The notes beneath the pieces are model-generated. The model was not told the origin of the DNA and made no database searches. It saw only the letters and a list, made by a program, of their open reading frames with translations. From NCBI RefSeq assembly GCF_021018805.1, contig NC_086248.1, positions 27,288,922-27,352,921 on the forward strand: 64,000 bases of DNA, given 5' to 3'. Made by a program: the position numbers and the translations under genes. Shown in pieces: positions 48,767 through 59,943 of the stretch. The stretch's first letter is position 1; each line of letters starts with the position of its first letter. The DNA is from Prinia subflava. Lineage: Eukaryota; Chordata; Aves; Passeriformes; Cisticolidae.

Positions 48767-48825
48767 TTCTCTTCTCTCTTCTTTCTTTCTTCTCTTTCTT
48801 CTCTTTCTCTTCTTTCTTTCTTTCT

Positions 48826-48900
<75 letters not shown>

Positions 48901-48967
48901 CTTTCTTTCTTTCTCTCTCTCTCTCTCTCTTTCTTTCTATCTCTCTTTCTCTCTTTCACTCTTTCTC
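48628..48967. repeat. Polypyrimidine microsatellite (CTTT/CT/CTTCT)n
   Basis: About 340 bp of pure C/T on plus apart from rare interruptions. It starts with tttctt and cttg steps, continues with mixed CT, CTTT and TTCTC steps, contains a clean (TTTC)n block at about 48829-48900, and ends in CT-rich steps. Open frames of 138-163 codons exist in all three plus frames and one minus frame because such repeats contain few stop codons. They are not genes. Confidence 0.95.
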
Positions 48968-50361
48968 TAAATTGTATTCTGTAGTAGCAAACAATATTTG
49001 GTATGCTTTGTGCATTGTCTCCAGGCTCATTTCTTTTTTATTTCTCATTTTAACAAATAGGTAATGCAGAAATAATGCATAGTAAGGTGGCATACCACCA
49101 AATAAATTAGGTATCTGGAAAAGATATCATGCTGAACTATGCTTTAGCACAAAGTTGTACCTTGAAGGAATGTCCAAGCCTTTAAATAGCTTTTCTGTTA
49201 GCTTCAGTGAGAGTACATCTGAAGGCAAAGCCTGCTCTCAGCAGGTGCTTGTCCCTTGCAGGATGAAGCTTTACTGAATACCACATCTTCTAGTGTTTCC
49301 TTTAAAAAATAGAAACTATTTTAGTTCCTACGTTTTTACTTCATCAAGAAAAAGTTACATAAATAAATATAGATTCTTAATTGTGTCCTTATAAAAGGAG
49401 TGGGAAAGCTGGCACAAGGAAATTAAGGCAAGGAGTGTTGTTGTCATAAAAGATTACATGTAAGTGGTGCTTATTTCTCCTTTCAAGACATTTAAAGAAT
49501 CCAGAATTCAATATGATCAATTCAAACTGTGGCACTGAGAATAACAAAAGACACCCCGCAGTCAGTCAGAAATATTGACTATTAGAGTTTACTGAATAGT
49601 GGCTCAAGCTTTGTCTGCTTGAAAGCCCTGTTCATTCTGTTAAGCTCTCCTAGTGTGATACTATTCCTTATAGAAAAGTGACCTTTAAACTATTTAATGC
49701 CTTTAAAATTATGTGCCGAATTCTCATTGACTTTAAAGTGGTTTCTGAGTGCAGTTGTATGTAGCTCTCAAACATGACAGGAGACAGTTAGTTGTGATTT
49801 CTTAGCAAAGTTTCCTTAATTCAGATAACCATTTGGGGATTTATATGGTGATACAAGCAAAACATATTCAAATAATTTTTGTTTTGGTTTGGGTTTTTTA
49901 ATGAAAAATAGTATTATCAAAAAAACCTGCTGCTCAAAAATAAGAATATTATCATACTTTTTCTAGGATGTAATTAACTGTTCTTACCTTTGCTGAGCTT
50001 CTTTGTGACCAATACAAGTGGAATTGTTACAGAATGTCATGGTCTTGTTGCAATTGAAAACAAGTAATTGTAAATCAAGACTATTGTAAAATAATATGTA
50101 TCAGGATTGTAAAATCAAGATTATTAACTTTGTTTATCTGAATTTAGCATGACAAAAATCAATGCAGCATGATGGCACAAAAATATCAGTTTGTGAACCC
50201 TAAAAATACATCTCCCTAGACATATTTTTTGCATTTTATTGTAAATGCATTATTAATTAATTTTTAACATATTTTTGCCTTAGATTTATTTTCAACATTA
50301 GGATAAATTATTTCATACAGGTAATATTCTTACCTGTAATTCTTACATATATCTTTGTAAA

Positions 50362-50391
50362 ATACATACATATATTATACATACATATATT
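50362..50391. repeat. 15-bp perfect tandem duplication
   Basis: atacatacatatatt occurs twice head to tail. Confidence 0.9.
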
Positions 50392-52463
50392 TTCTTTGAG
50401 AAATTCACAACAGAGTATACTGCGTAACACTAGTGATACCATCACTACAGTTTGATTTTCTATTTTCTTATGAAATAAAATATTTGTAGAAAAAAGTTCT
50501 GAAGAAAACCCCAAAAACCAAACAACTTTTATTTTTCTTCGTAATTGTTAAACAAGGTCACTACATTTCAAAGGAAAAGATAAACTCTACATATCTGCAT
50601 ACCTGTAATGCAATTCTTTTACCTCCAACTTAAAAGTCCAAAACTTTACTTTCATATCTTGGATGTGAAAGTAACTTGGCAGTTATTTGTGAAACATCTC
50701 TTAATGGGGGAGCAGAAAAGTAACAGAGAAGGCCTTGAGAGTCATTGCATGGTGATTAATTGATTCCTAGTGCAGTCACAAATCCCATTAAATTCAGTGA
50801 CAACTTTGCTTCAGTATAAGAAATCCTATCATACACTACTATAATTGGAGAAATTTGGCCAAAAAAGTGCTAAATCCCCAAAATCTTGATATTCAGATAA
50901 TATATTATTATCTTAAATCAATTACTTAAATCCTACTTGTCCTGTAAATGGGGATAATATTTCACATGATTTGCAGTTTGTGATAATAAATGAAGCACTT
51001 GAACTCTAAGGATGAATGGCCCAAGAGAAACAGCTTAAAGGGACTAATTCTGTCAATATGCTAGTGTTTCTTGCTTAGGCACAAAATTTTCCCAAAATTC
51101 TAGAAGCCAAGTGAAATAGTTCTCCTCAATTAAGTGTTTATGTTCCTTATAACATTGGTGGAGGGAACTTGACTGCACAGAACAGTTGAGAGAGGGCTAG
51201 GATAATAACAGTTTTTGATTTTCTGCCTCATTTTTAGTTGTTTTGTTGGTTATTCAATTTTTTGCTGTTTAATATATTATATGGCTTTTTGTGGTATGCA
51301 GTATCACAGTTTACAAAATACATATTAATTAAATGTGCCTCTGTCTTCAATTTTAATACTCCATTTTATTACAGAGGCACAGCTGGAGTTTGAATGACTG
51401 AAATTGTGAAGGATTTTAATGTAATGCATCGCTCTGTACAATAATTTAATTTACCAAACATGACTTACATATTTTTTAATTTAGCCTTTCTCTAAAGAAT
51501 GTCTTCTTAATGGAAACATAAAGCCAAATTATACTGTTATCATTCATAAATCATACTTTCTTTTCATGCCTAATTAAATATGAAGCGTCACTAGAAGATT
51601 GTAAAAAGCCTATTTCTTACTACTTACACATTTTCTTCCTTTCAGTAATCATTAAAATATTTTTATTATTTTCAATTTTTCAAGGCAATGACTTAATATC
51701 ACTTTTGCAACATAATCTGATTATTGCAAAGTTTTTTTCTTGTCTCTGTTTGTATATTGAGTCACAGTTAACTGTTCCTTTTTTTCATTTTTAAAGTTTT
51801 TTTTCTCTGTTTCTCAAAGTATCAATGATATGTTGCTTGACATTTTTGTAACAAACCTGTAGGCTCACTAAAAACATGAGATTTCAACTGGCTGTGGAAA
51901 TCCTCTCCATGCCCTTGTATTTTCTCTCCATTTTCTCTCATCTATATGACCATGACTGAGATTGCCAGGGGAGACTCAGAGAACGCCAGCAGGAAGCACA
52001 GATCCAGGGGGTAGTGTGAAAGGCAGGGAAGCCCCAGGGATGGTGGGTTTGACCCCAGTGGGGAATGAATGGAAAAGCTTGAACAAGGCTGGATGCATCG
52101 TGTGAGTCAGTGCTTGGCTACCCAGACATTGCTGCTGGAAGGACAGTGGCTTAACAATCACGACAGCCTAACTGAGAAGTGAGAACATCCAAAGAGAGAT
52201 AGGATCTAGGTGACAAACAGGGCCAAAACCTAGTTAATTAGTCAAAAACTTAGCAGAGTTTTGTAATAGGTTTGGGGAAAAATGGTGAATAAATACTGAA
52301 AAGTAGTAAATATATGAAAGAAAGTAACCAGGAAATGGTATTATGTAGGTAACTGTCACATTTCTAAGAAATTAGTGTAAATGTACACTCATCCTTCAAG
52401 CCTGCTAGCAAATGTACAGTATGAAAAAAAAAAAAAACCTGGATGGAATTAGAGTTCTGTGTG

Positions 52464-52497
52464 TATGTTTGTTCAGAGCATATGTTTGTTCAGAGCA
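52464..52497. repeat. 17-bp perfect tandem duplication
   Basis: tatgtttgttcagagca occurs twice head to tail with no mismatch. The unit is not a simple-sequence motif, so this is probably a recent duplication. Confidence 0.92.
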
Positions 52498-52734
52498 TTC
52501 CTCCCTTTGGGAACAGAGAGATACGGTAAGGTAGACTGCTAACAAACATGTTGATGAAGTAATATTCAAACTTTTGAGAAAGTACAGGCAGAAGAGATGA
52601 AGAGTTGTTCCATTCCTTGCATGGATACAGCTTCAGTCATTTTCCCTTTCTGAAGGGTGCTGAGACAGTTGAGAACAAATCCTTCGCTCACAGCTGCCTA
52701 TCTCATTTAGAAGGTACTCAAATTTCAGAGTAGT

Positions 52735-52957
52735 AATTTAGATTAGACATTAGGAAGAAATTCTTTACTGTGAGGGTGGTTAGGCACTGGGACATGTTGT
52801 CCAGAGAAATTGTACATGTTATCAAACACTTGGAAGTATTCAATGACAGGCTGGATGGGACTTTGAGCAACCTGGTCTTGAAGGTCTCCCTGCCACTAGC
52901 AGAGGGTGGAATTAGATGATCTTTAATGCTACTTCTAACCCAAGCCATTCTATAATT
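52735..52957 (+). mobile_element. CR1 LINE 3' fragment
   Basis: Plus-oriented CR1 3' portion. It contains 'gacattaggaagaaattctttactgtgagggtggttaggcactgg', 'ggctggatgggactttgagcaacctggtct', 'gcagagggtggaattagatgatcttta' and the tail 'ccattctataat'. The copy is strongly 5'-truncated and non-coding. Confidence 0.92.
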
Positions 52958-54172
52958 TTATTGGGGGTGTCTTCATGGGCCACCAGTGGTAAGTAACCTG
53001 GATGACAATGACTGATAAGAATGTGAATTTAAATTTGAGGTCTGTATGTGTTATCTGGAATCACTCTGGTAACAGAGGAAGATGACCACTGTCTGGTTTC
53101 AACCAGACACCCTGTGAAAAAGTAGGAATCAAATGTTTTTAAAATGACATAGAATAAAATAAGCAAATTTTGCAGAATATTAGAATACAGAAATTTAAAT
53201 TTTCTTTGCTGCATAATTTTTAATATAATATATTTTTGTCAGTGAATTAAAAGATTGATTCTGATGAAACCAATTGTAAGAGTCTTTTAAATAGAGCTTT
53301 CTTAAACAAGTATTAACATTTGACTATATCTTCTTTCGTCAGAAATTCTGTCAGTTCTAGTAATCCAAACAATTTTTTTTACTTAATCTAATAAGTGTTT
53401 AGACTAATGTAATGCATATAAATAATTATTTTTGGGCCATTTATAGTGAGAGTCATCATGGACATGGAGTCACATATGCTCTCAGTAAAAAACAATTGTT
53501 ATTAAATAACAGCTGTATTGCTTCAATGGAAGGAGCAAGATCTGAGTTTTGATGCTTTTCACATCTTACAACATCAAGAAGAATATTTAATGTTGGTGGT
53601 TTAATGATGGGGACACCTGTTCACTTTCAGCTGCTGTGGATAGATAAAGCCCAATAACTCATTCTTCATGAGCAGTAACACAGAACATCTATCAGATGGT
53701 AATGACTTTCAATCACAACTAACATGGAATTAATTTAAACCAGAAACCTACCAGTAAAATCATGTACATTATCAATCAGGAAGCCCATTAAACTAGGCTA
53801 AGGTCATATAAGAAGAGAGTGGCAGATAGAAGCACCAAGGCTCCTCTAAAAATTGGACGATATTGATTAACATTTGACAAAGGACCAGAATACTAGCTTG
53901 GTATATCTTGCTTTTAAAGAGTAAAAAAAGTAAAAACTTTACATTTCAATGCCCTTTATTTGGTGAAGTTAGGAACAATATAATGAAGTTTTATTAAGGA
54001 GTTACATAAATTACTCTTTTAGGAAACGACGATTTTTTATTTTTCTTAGTAACTATGTGGGCTATAGATACTTATTTTTTGATAGAAAACAAAACCATAG
54101 AGAAATCAGGGTGTAGACAACTTCCTGTAACTCTGTATAACATCTTCTACATCAAGAAATTAATAAAAGTAT
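52958..54172. other. Unique AT-rich non-coding sequence
   Basis: No gene or repeat is recognised. Confidence 0.5.
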
Positions 54173-54403
54173 TTAAAGGGTGAGAATTGTAGAATATAAT
54201 TTGCAATGTTTGGTCTGTAAAGTATGGAGGCTATCTTCAGTTGATGGAGCAGTCTGTAATTTTCCTATCAATGTTGGATTCACATCCACAACAGGGAAGT
54301 TCAAACCTCCATAAATGATGTTTTGAGGTCTTATTAAGTAAGTAACAAAGGTTGGAAAGTTAAGGAAGTAAATCCAAATATTTCTGAACTGACTCAGTAT
54401 CAC
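54173..54403 (-). mobile_element. Possible LINE endonuclease-domain remnant
   Basis: A 76-codon minus frame contains GGLNFPVVDVN, which resembles the GDFNxPDxxW box near the C-terminal end of LINE apurinic-type endonucleases, where the aspartate and asparagine belong to the active site. Here the first aspartate is replaced. Flanking residues do not allow a firm match, and the resemblance could be chance. Confidence 0.25.
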
Positions 54404-56862
54404 TACTCAGAAATAATAACGAAAGAAAAGACAAGAAACTCGTATGGGTAACTAAGAAAATAATAAAAGCTATCAGGATGGGAAAAATGCATCAAATTAT
54501 ATAGAATAAAATATAAAGACTACTGAGAAGATTATGAAGTAAAACCAAGCAATTTATAAAAGCTAAAAGTGGCATGAGAGGATTGCGCAGGAAAAGAAAC
54601 AAAGAGTAAAAGATTTTTCACATATAATGTGTTTGACAGGGAAATACAGTCAGCATGCAAATCATGGGAATCCTAATCAGGATGCCTGGAGAGAGCTCAA
54701 AATCCTTTCCCATACAGACATTTATCCTCCCAGAGGGGTCCATTCTGTCATAGAGAACTCTTCTGTACTTTTAATTTGACTTCCTTTCCCCTGTGCATTA
54801 AATATCTCTTGGAATTCTTATTTCTCATTTTGCTCTTCACAGACAAGTACATAACAATATCTTCAACACACAAGGAAGGTAATAAACAGGAACAAGTCAT
54901 GCTATCTCCTCTTAATGTAAGAATAAAATAAATCTCCTGTGTCTAGAGCATCCTTCCATAATGGATTCAAGATGACAGTACACTTTCAAGAGATCAGACA
55001 ACAGATTGATACAGCAAATGTGATAAAAAATATAATATTGAGAAAATAAGTAAGATATTCCTCCAATAATTGCAATTGAGAGCTCCAATGAACAACCACG
55101 GGCTATGATGTAATCAAAATGTAGGCATGTTACAATTATTAGATGAATTATTATGATATTTTTCATTCATGTCCACCAGATTTAAGGCATATAAGTTTTT
55201 GTTTGCTTTATTATTTTGAATTTTAAATTTAGAGGATCAAAGTAATATCCTGTTTGCATATTTGTAATAATAATATTGAATCCCTGCCCAATCAAATCAA
55301 AAAGTGCTAATAAAAATGACAGGCTATATAAGAGAAAGAAAAACAAAAGTAAATGACATGGAAATATTGATTCTAACAGTTGTTATCTGGATGTTGTAAT
55401 GTTTTCAATTATGAAATTAGTGGGCTTGATACAGAGACACAAAGAAGCTTCAGGTACCAGTTTAGAAAAGTCATTTCATGAAGGAAAGTTCTTGCAGAAG
55501 ATATGATAGTGATAGTAGGTGAGGAAGACAAGCAGGAAAGGAGCCACATAGAGCTTTGCTAGCATAGCAAGGCTGGAGTGGGGTAAAGTAAAAGGTAAAA
55601 AGGTCCTCTACATCAAGACCACTTTATTTAAACCTGAAGTAGACAGGTGACTTCTTCAGAACAAGTTCATTAGCACTGTTGTTTTGCTTAAGAGTGTGTG
55701 CATGTGTGCATGAGCGAATTTCTCTCCCTTAACAACTTCCTTTGGCATGGCACAAAGATACACTGCAGTAGAGAAAGAGGTCACAAGGATTCCTTGAGGA
55801 ACTTAGATTTTATAGCCATTGCTCCAGTTTGGAAGCATTTGCCAGTATAAAAGACTGATACATATGATTAACTGAATTGGATTTCACAACTAAAATAAAA
55901 CTAAATTCTACTAGCAAGACTGGGAACCTAGGTGTCAGGATGAAGGGAACATTATATTTTGTATTCTTATTCCTATCTGGGAATTCTACTTGTTTAAAGG
56001 TGTCAGTTATTAGTCCTAAATCTGTGAACTAATTCCTCCCCTGTGACCTATCGTGAAGATTACTTATTCCATTAGTGTATTGTCAGGACGTTTTATAGTT
56101 TCTCCTATTCTGTAGTATATAAGATGTCTGTAAAAATAGTGGAATAGTGATAGTGCATTTGATAGCAAGAGAACCTTGGGCTATTATGCTCGATTATTGT
56201 TCACTCAATATCTAAGCTCTTTTTCTTCTTTTTTTTTTTTTAACTCTTTTCCTTTTTTTTTTTCTTCCTTCACATTTTCTTAGAGATAAAATTCAGTGGG
56301 GTGAAAAAAAGAAATTTGTCTTTGGACTTTGAAGACCCTAAGCCTTTAGATATTATTACATGTAATCTAAAATGATAAATAGGTGCTACAGCATTAAAGT
56401 ATTCCAAATATGCTAAGATAGGAAACCATTATTAGAAAGAAATTATATGTTTAAATGCAGTACCTTGTCAAAATTATGATTAGCTAAAATGGACATCATT
56501 TTCTTGTGAAGCTGTGAAACATTATGACTTTATAAGGCTGGAGCATGGCATTAGACATACAGATAGAATGACATATCCATTATCATCAGCCTTGCAGGCA
56601 CTCTTTCACAGAGGTGCAAAACATATTTAAATGATCATTAAGACTGGAACCAGCATATGGCTGTTAACACATGAGTTAGCATGCATCTGTGCACTATTTT
56701 GCTCTTATTTAAAAAACACCTTATATTAAATATGCAGGACTAGTTTTCCATATAATTCAGGCCTCTTCCTTGTCTTTTGGAGGAAAAGCTCACTTTTCTG
56801 TCATACTTCTAAACTTTTAAGAGTATGTACAGTATATATATCTCATTTTGAAAAGTTTGGAT
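54404..56862. other. Unique AT-rich non-coding sequence
   Basis: No gene or transposon family is recognised. A T-rich tract lies at about 56225-56268. Confidence 0.5.
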
Positions 56863-57170
56863 TCTTCTCTTCTCTTCTCTTCTCTTCTCTTCTCTTCTCT
56901 TCTCTTCTCTTCTCTTCTCTTCTCTTCTCTTCTCTTCTCTTCTCTTCTCTTCTCTTCTCTTCTCTTCTCTTCTCTTCTCTTCTCTTCTCTTCTCTTCTCT
57001 TCTCTTCTCTTCTCTTCTCTTCTCTTCTCTTCTCTTCTCTTCTCTTCTCTTCTCTTCTCTTCTCTTCTCTTCTCTTCTCTTCTCTTCTCTTCTCTTCTCT
57101 TCTCTTCTCTTCTCTTCTCTTCTCTTCTCTTCTCTTCTCTTCTCTTCTCTTCTCTTCTCTTCTCTTCTCT
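56863..57170. repeat. Pentanucleotide satellite block 1, (TCTCT)n
   Basis: About 61 head-to-tail copies of the pentamer TTCTC/TCTCT with no interruption visible. It is the first of four adjacent pyrimidine blocks. All cytosines and thymines lie on the plus strand. Confidence 0.97.
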
Positions 57171-57205
57171 TCCCTTCCCTTCTCTTCCCTTCCCTTCTCT
57201 TCTCC
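57171..57205. repeat. Transition zone between pentamer blocks
   Basis: About 35 bp in which TTCCC and TTCTC pentamers alternate irregularly, with one shifted tctcc step. It marks the boundary between the TCTCT and TTCCC arrays. Confidence 0.9.
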
Positions 57206-57605
57206 TTCCCTTCCCTTCCCTTCCCTTCCCTTCCCTTCCCTTCCCTTCCCTTCCCTTCCCTTCCCTTCCCTTCCCTTCCCTTCCCTTCCCTTCCCTTCCC
57301 TTCCCTTCCCTTCCCTTCCCTTCCCTTCCCTTCCCTTCCCTTCCCTTCCCTTCCCTTCCCTTCCCTTCCCTTCCCTTCCCTTCCCTTCCCTTCCCTTCCC
57401 TTCCCTTCCCTTCCCTTCCCTTCCCTTCCCTTCCCTTCCCTTCCCTTCCCTTCCCTTCCCTTCCCTTCCCTTCCCTTCCCTTCCCTTCCCTTCCCTTCCC
57501 TTCCCTTCCCTTCCCTTCCCTTCCCTTCCCTTCCCTTCCCTTCCCTTCCCTTCCCTTCCCTTCCCTTCCCTTCCCTTCCCTTCCCTTCCCTTCCCTTCCC
57601 TTCCC
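57206..57605. repeat. Pentanucleotide satellite block 2, (TTCCC)n
   Basis: Eighty perfect TTCCC copies (400 bp) without a visible mismatch. On the complementary strand this is (GGGAA)n, with a G triplet every five bases. Confidence 0.97.
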
Positions 57606-57880
57606 TCTCCTCCTCTCCTCTCCTCTCCTCTCCTCTCCTCTCCTCTCCTCTCCTCTCCTCTCCTCTCCTCTCCTCTCCTCTCCTCTCCTCTCCTCTCCTC
57701 TCCTCTCCTCTCCTCTCCTCTCCTCTCCTCTCCTCTCCTCTCCTCTCCTCTCCTCTCCTCTCCTCTCCTCTCCTCTCCTCTCCTCTCCTCTCCTCTCCTC
57801 TCCTCTCCTCTCCTCTCCTCTCCTCTCCTCTCCTCTCCTCTCCTCTCCTCTCCTCTCCTCTCCTCTCCTCTCCTCTCCTC
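57606..57880. repeat. Pentanucleotide satellite block 3, (TCCTC)n
   Basis: About 55 copies of TCCTC/CTCCT, starting after a short tctcc junction. They are perfectly regular to 57880. Confidence 0.97.
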
Positions 57881-58017
57881 TTCCCTTCCCGCACCTTCCC
57901 GCACCTTCCCTTCCCGCACCTTCCCTTCCCGCACCTTCCCTTCCCGAACCTTCCCGCACCTTCCCTTCCCGCACCTTCCCGCACCTTCCCTTCCCGCACC
58001 TTCCCTTCCCTTCCCTT
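57881..58017. repeat. Pentamer satellite block 4, TTCCC mixed with GCACC
   Basis: TTCCC pentamers alternate with GCACC pentamers in 10- and 15-bp combinations (ttcccgcacc, ttcccttcccgcacc), with one gaacc variant. It is the only block with purines on plus and the only one with CpG (about ten ccgc sites). It ends in ttcccttttctcc before unique DNA. Confidence 0.93.
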
Positions 58018-59923
58018 TTCTCCTTGACACATATTATATTGAATAGAAATTAAAAATTCTTTTATGGAGCTTGAAAAACAAAGAACACTTGTTCTGGAAC
58101 ATGTGATCTTCCTGAATCATGTGATTTTTTTTTAATTTATAGAAATCCTTCTCTTTCTCTCTCTTCCTGTTCCCCACCCTACCCCTTCTCTGTCATCCCT
58201 TCTCCTCTTTCTTGATGCACTACTTGTGGGCCTGTAAGAACATATGAGACAAGTCTTGCTTACTTTCGAAGTCTTGCTTTACTTGAGATGCAGTGTGCAA
58301 AGTTGAAGCTGGCATTCTTGGAACATGAGTCATTTTCTGTAAGGAGTTCCATCTACCACCATGACATATGTGTTTAAAGACACATTTGTGTCTGTGTGAT
58401 CTAATACTTTTCAGAGATGTAGCACTTCTATCTCTTTTGTTCTGATAAAGCACATAAGACAACTGAAAGTGAGTAAGGAGTTGATTTTTTTTCTTTTTAA
58501 CTAAGTTCAGCATTTAGTACTAAGCACCTCTAGAACACTACTAGAAGGAATTACTGTAGGGAGAGCTTTTGTTGAGATTTTGTTGTTTGTTTGTTTGAAT
58601 ATTATTTTCCCTTTCATTTTAAGCATAGAGCAATGTCTTACGTTTCCTTAACTGGAGTTTTCCCGTATTGTTTTTAACCACATATATTGACATAAAATTG
58701 ACATTACAGAAAAAAACCAAACAAATACTGTAACAAGTCAGTTCAAAAGATATCTACAATTAACAGAATATCTACTGCTTTATTGGATTAATTGCTCTTT
58801 CTAAAAGTCTGTGAACAGCTAGTGTACAATTGTCCTACTATGGCCTCTGCACAATTAAGCAATTTATCTGAGAACCCTTGCAAGGGTGAGAAACGCTAAG
58901 TGGAACAATAAAATCCTCAAAACCAGCTTGTAGATCTTCATGACTCAGGACCTGCTTGTCTTTCCTACATGTGAAGTCACATTAGGGAAGGAACTTGCTG
59001 TTTAATTTACTTGGGCAAAATTGGAATTTAGATAATAGGAAGATAAAATTTAATGTTGATAGGGACATGTATGCATCCATGCATAGTAGCATTATGCATG
59101 ACAATAAGATTAATGTGGACTGACCTTGGTAAGATGGAAGATAAGGGAAACTTAATTCAGAGGGAATACTGGAAGAGATCTCCATAAATATCACATTATT
59201 TTCCTGCTAGTCTTCACAAAGGCCATAGGAAGACAAATGACTTTTTATTTACAGTAGCAAAATCTGCAGATACATAAGCAGTATCATTGCTGTATTTTTG
59301 TTGCTGCAGGAAGTTTAGCTATATATTCTCCACCAGTGACCCATTATTTCTTATTTTTGAAGGAAAAAAAATTATATTACCCCTTAATTCACTCCTTAGC
59401 AGAGATAACTATCTCAGGACCCTGAGCAAGACTCAGGTGTGGTTCATAAATTGGATATGGAGATGCTGTTGCTTTGCATTAGGAAGTAAATAATTTATAA
59501 TAACTAATTTGAAAGTCGCTGACAACCAATTTCAATATTGTTCGATTTGTTTTTCTAAAGTAATTTACAAATCATATTCATCTTCTGTTGCCTCTTTGGA
59601 AGTAGTTGTTTAAAATTTTTCAATGTTTGGATTTTGAATTTAGTTTATAATTTATTATTAAATAGATAGGCAACAATATTTCTGTGTACTCACGGATAAG
59701 GGAAGAGAGTTTGGAAGCAAAAGTGAATGAAGTCAGTGCTGGAGCTGTAAAGGGTTTAAGATTGTTGAAAAAACATTGCAGAGGTGAGAGCTCAGAAAAA
59801 GACCCGAGTGAAAAGTGCTTATCTCTCTTTCCTTATTAAAATGTCTCTTAAAGATTCACTGTTTCTGTGATAGACACAAAATTATATTTTTATATTTATG
59901 ACATCTGAAGGTGATGAGTTTGA
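58018..59923. other. Unique AT-rich non-coding sequence
   Basis: No gene or repeat family is recognised. If the LTR at 59944-60497 is the 5' LTR of a minus-oriented provirus, its internal part would have to lie here, but no gag, pro or pol resemblance is visible. Confidence 0.45.
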
Positions 59924-59941
59924 TTCTCACAGGCGACACCA
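59924..59941 (-). other. Primer-binding-site-like sequence next to an LTR
   Basis: On the minus strand, two bases after the LTR end, lies TGGTGTCGCCTGTGAGAA. Retroviral primer-binding sites are 18 nt, start TGG (complement of tRNA CCA) and lie 0-3 nt after the LTR. The plus strand here also resembles a tRNA 3' end further inward: ctcac as T-stem, tttgatt as T-loop, four of five stem pairs. It does not match a bird tRNA that I can name exactly. Confidence 0.4.
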
Positions 59942-59943
59942 TT

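Larger units (their letters stand above)
48968..52734. other. AT-rich non-coding sequence with a GC-richer patch at 51960-52160
   Basis: No gene or transposon family is recognised over 3.8 kb. The patch at about 51960-52160 is more GC-rich than its flanks and may be an unidentified old insertion. Two small tandem duplications are listed separately. Confidence 0.45.

Noticed and set aside
48522..49064. Several open frames of 138-163 codons (S/L/F-rich on plus, K/E/R-rich on minus)
   Set aside because: They run through the C/T microsatellite; overlapping frames on both strands are open because the repeat lacks stop codons.
59900..59943. A possible tRNA gene or pseudogene from the T-arm-like sequence
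   Set aside because: No anticodon arm, D-arm or matching 5' acceptor strand is visible upstream; a primer-binding site next to the LTR explains it better.
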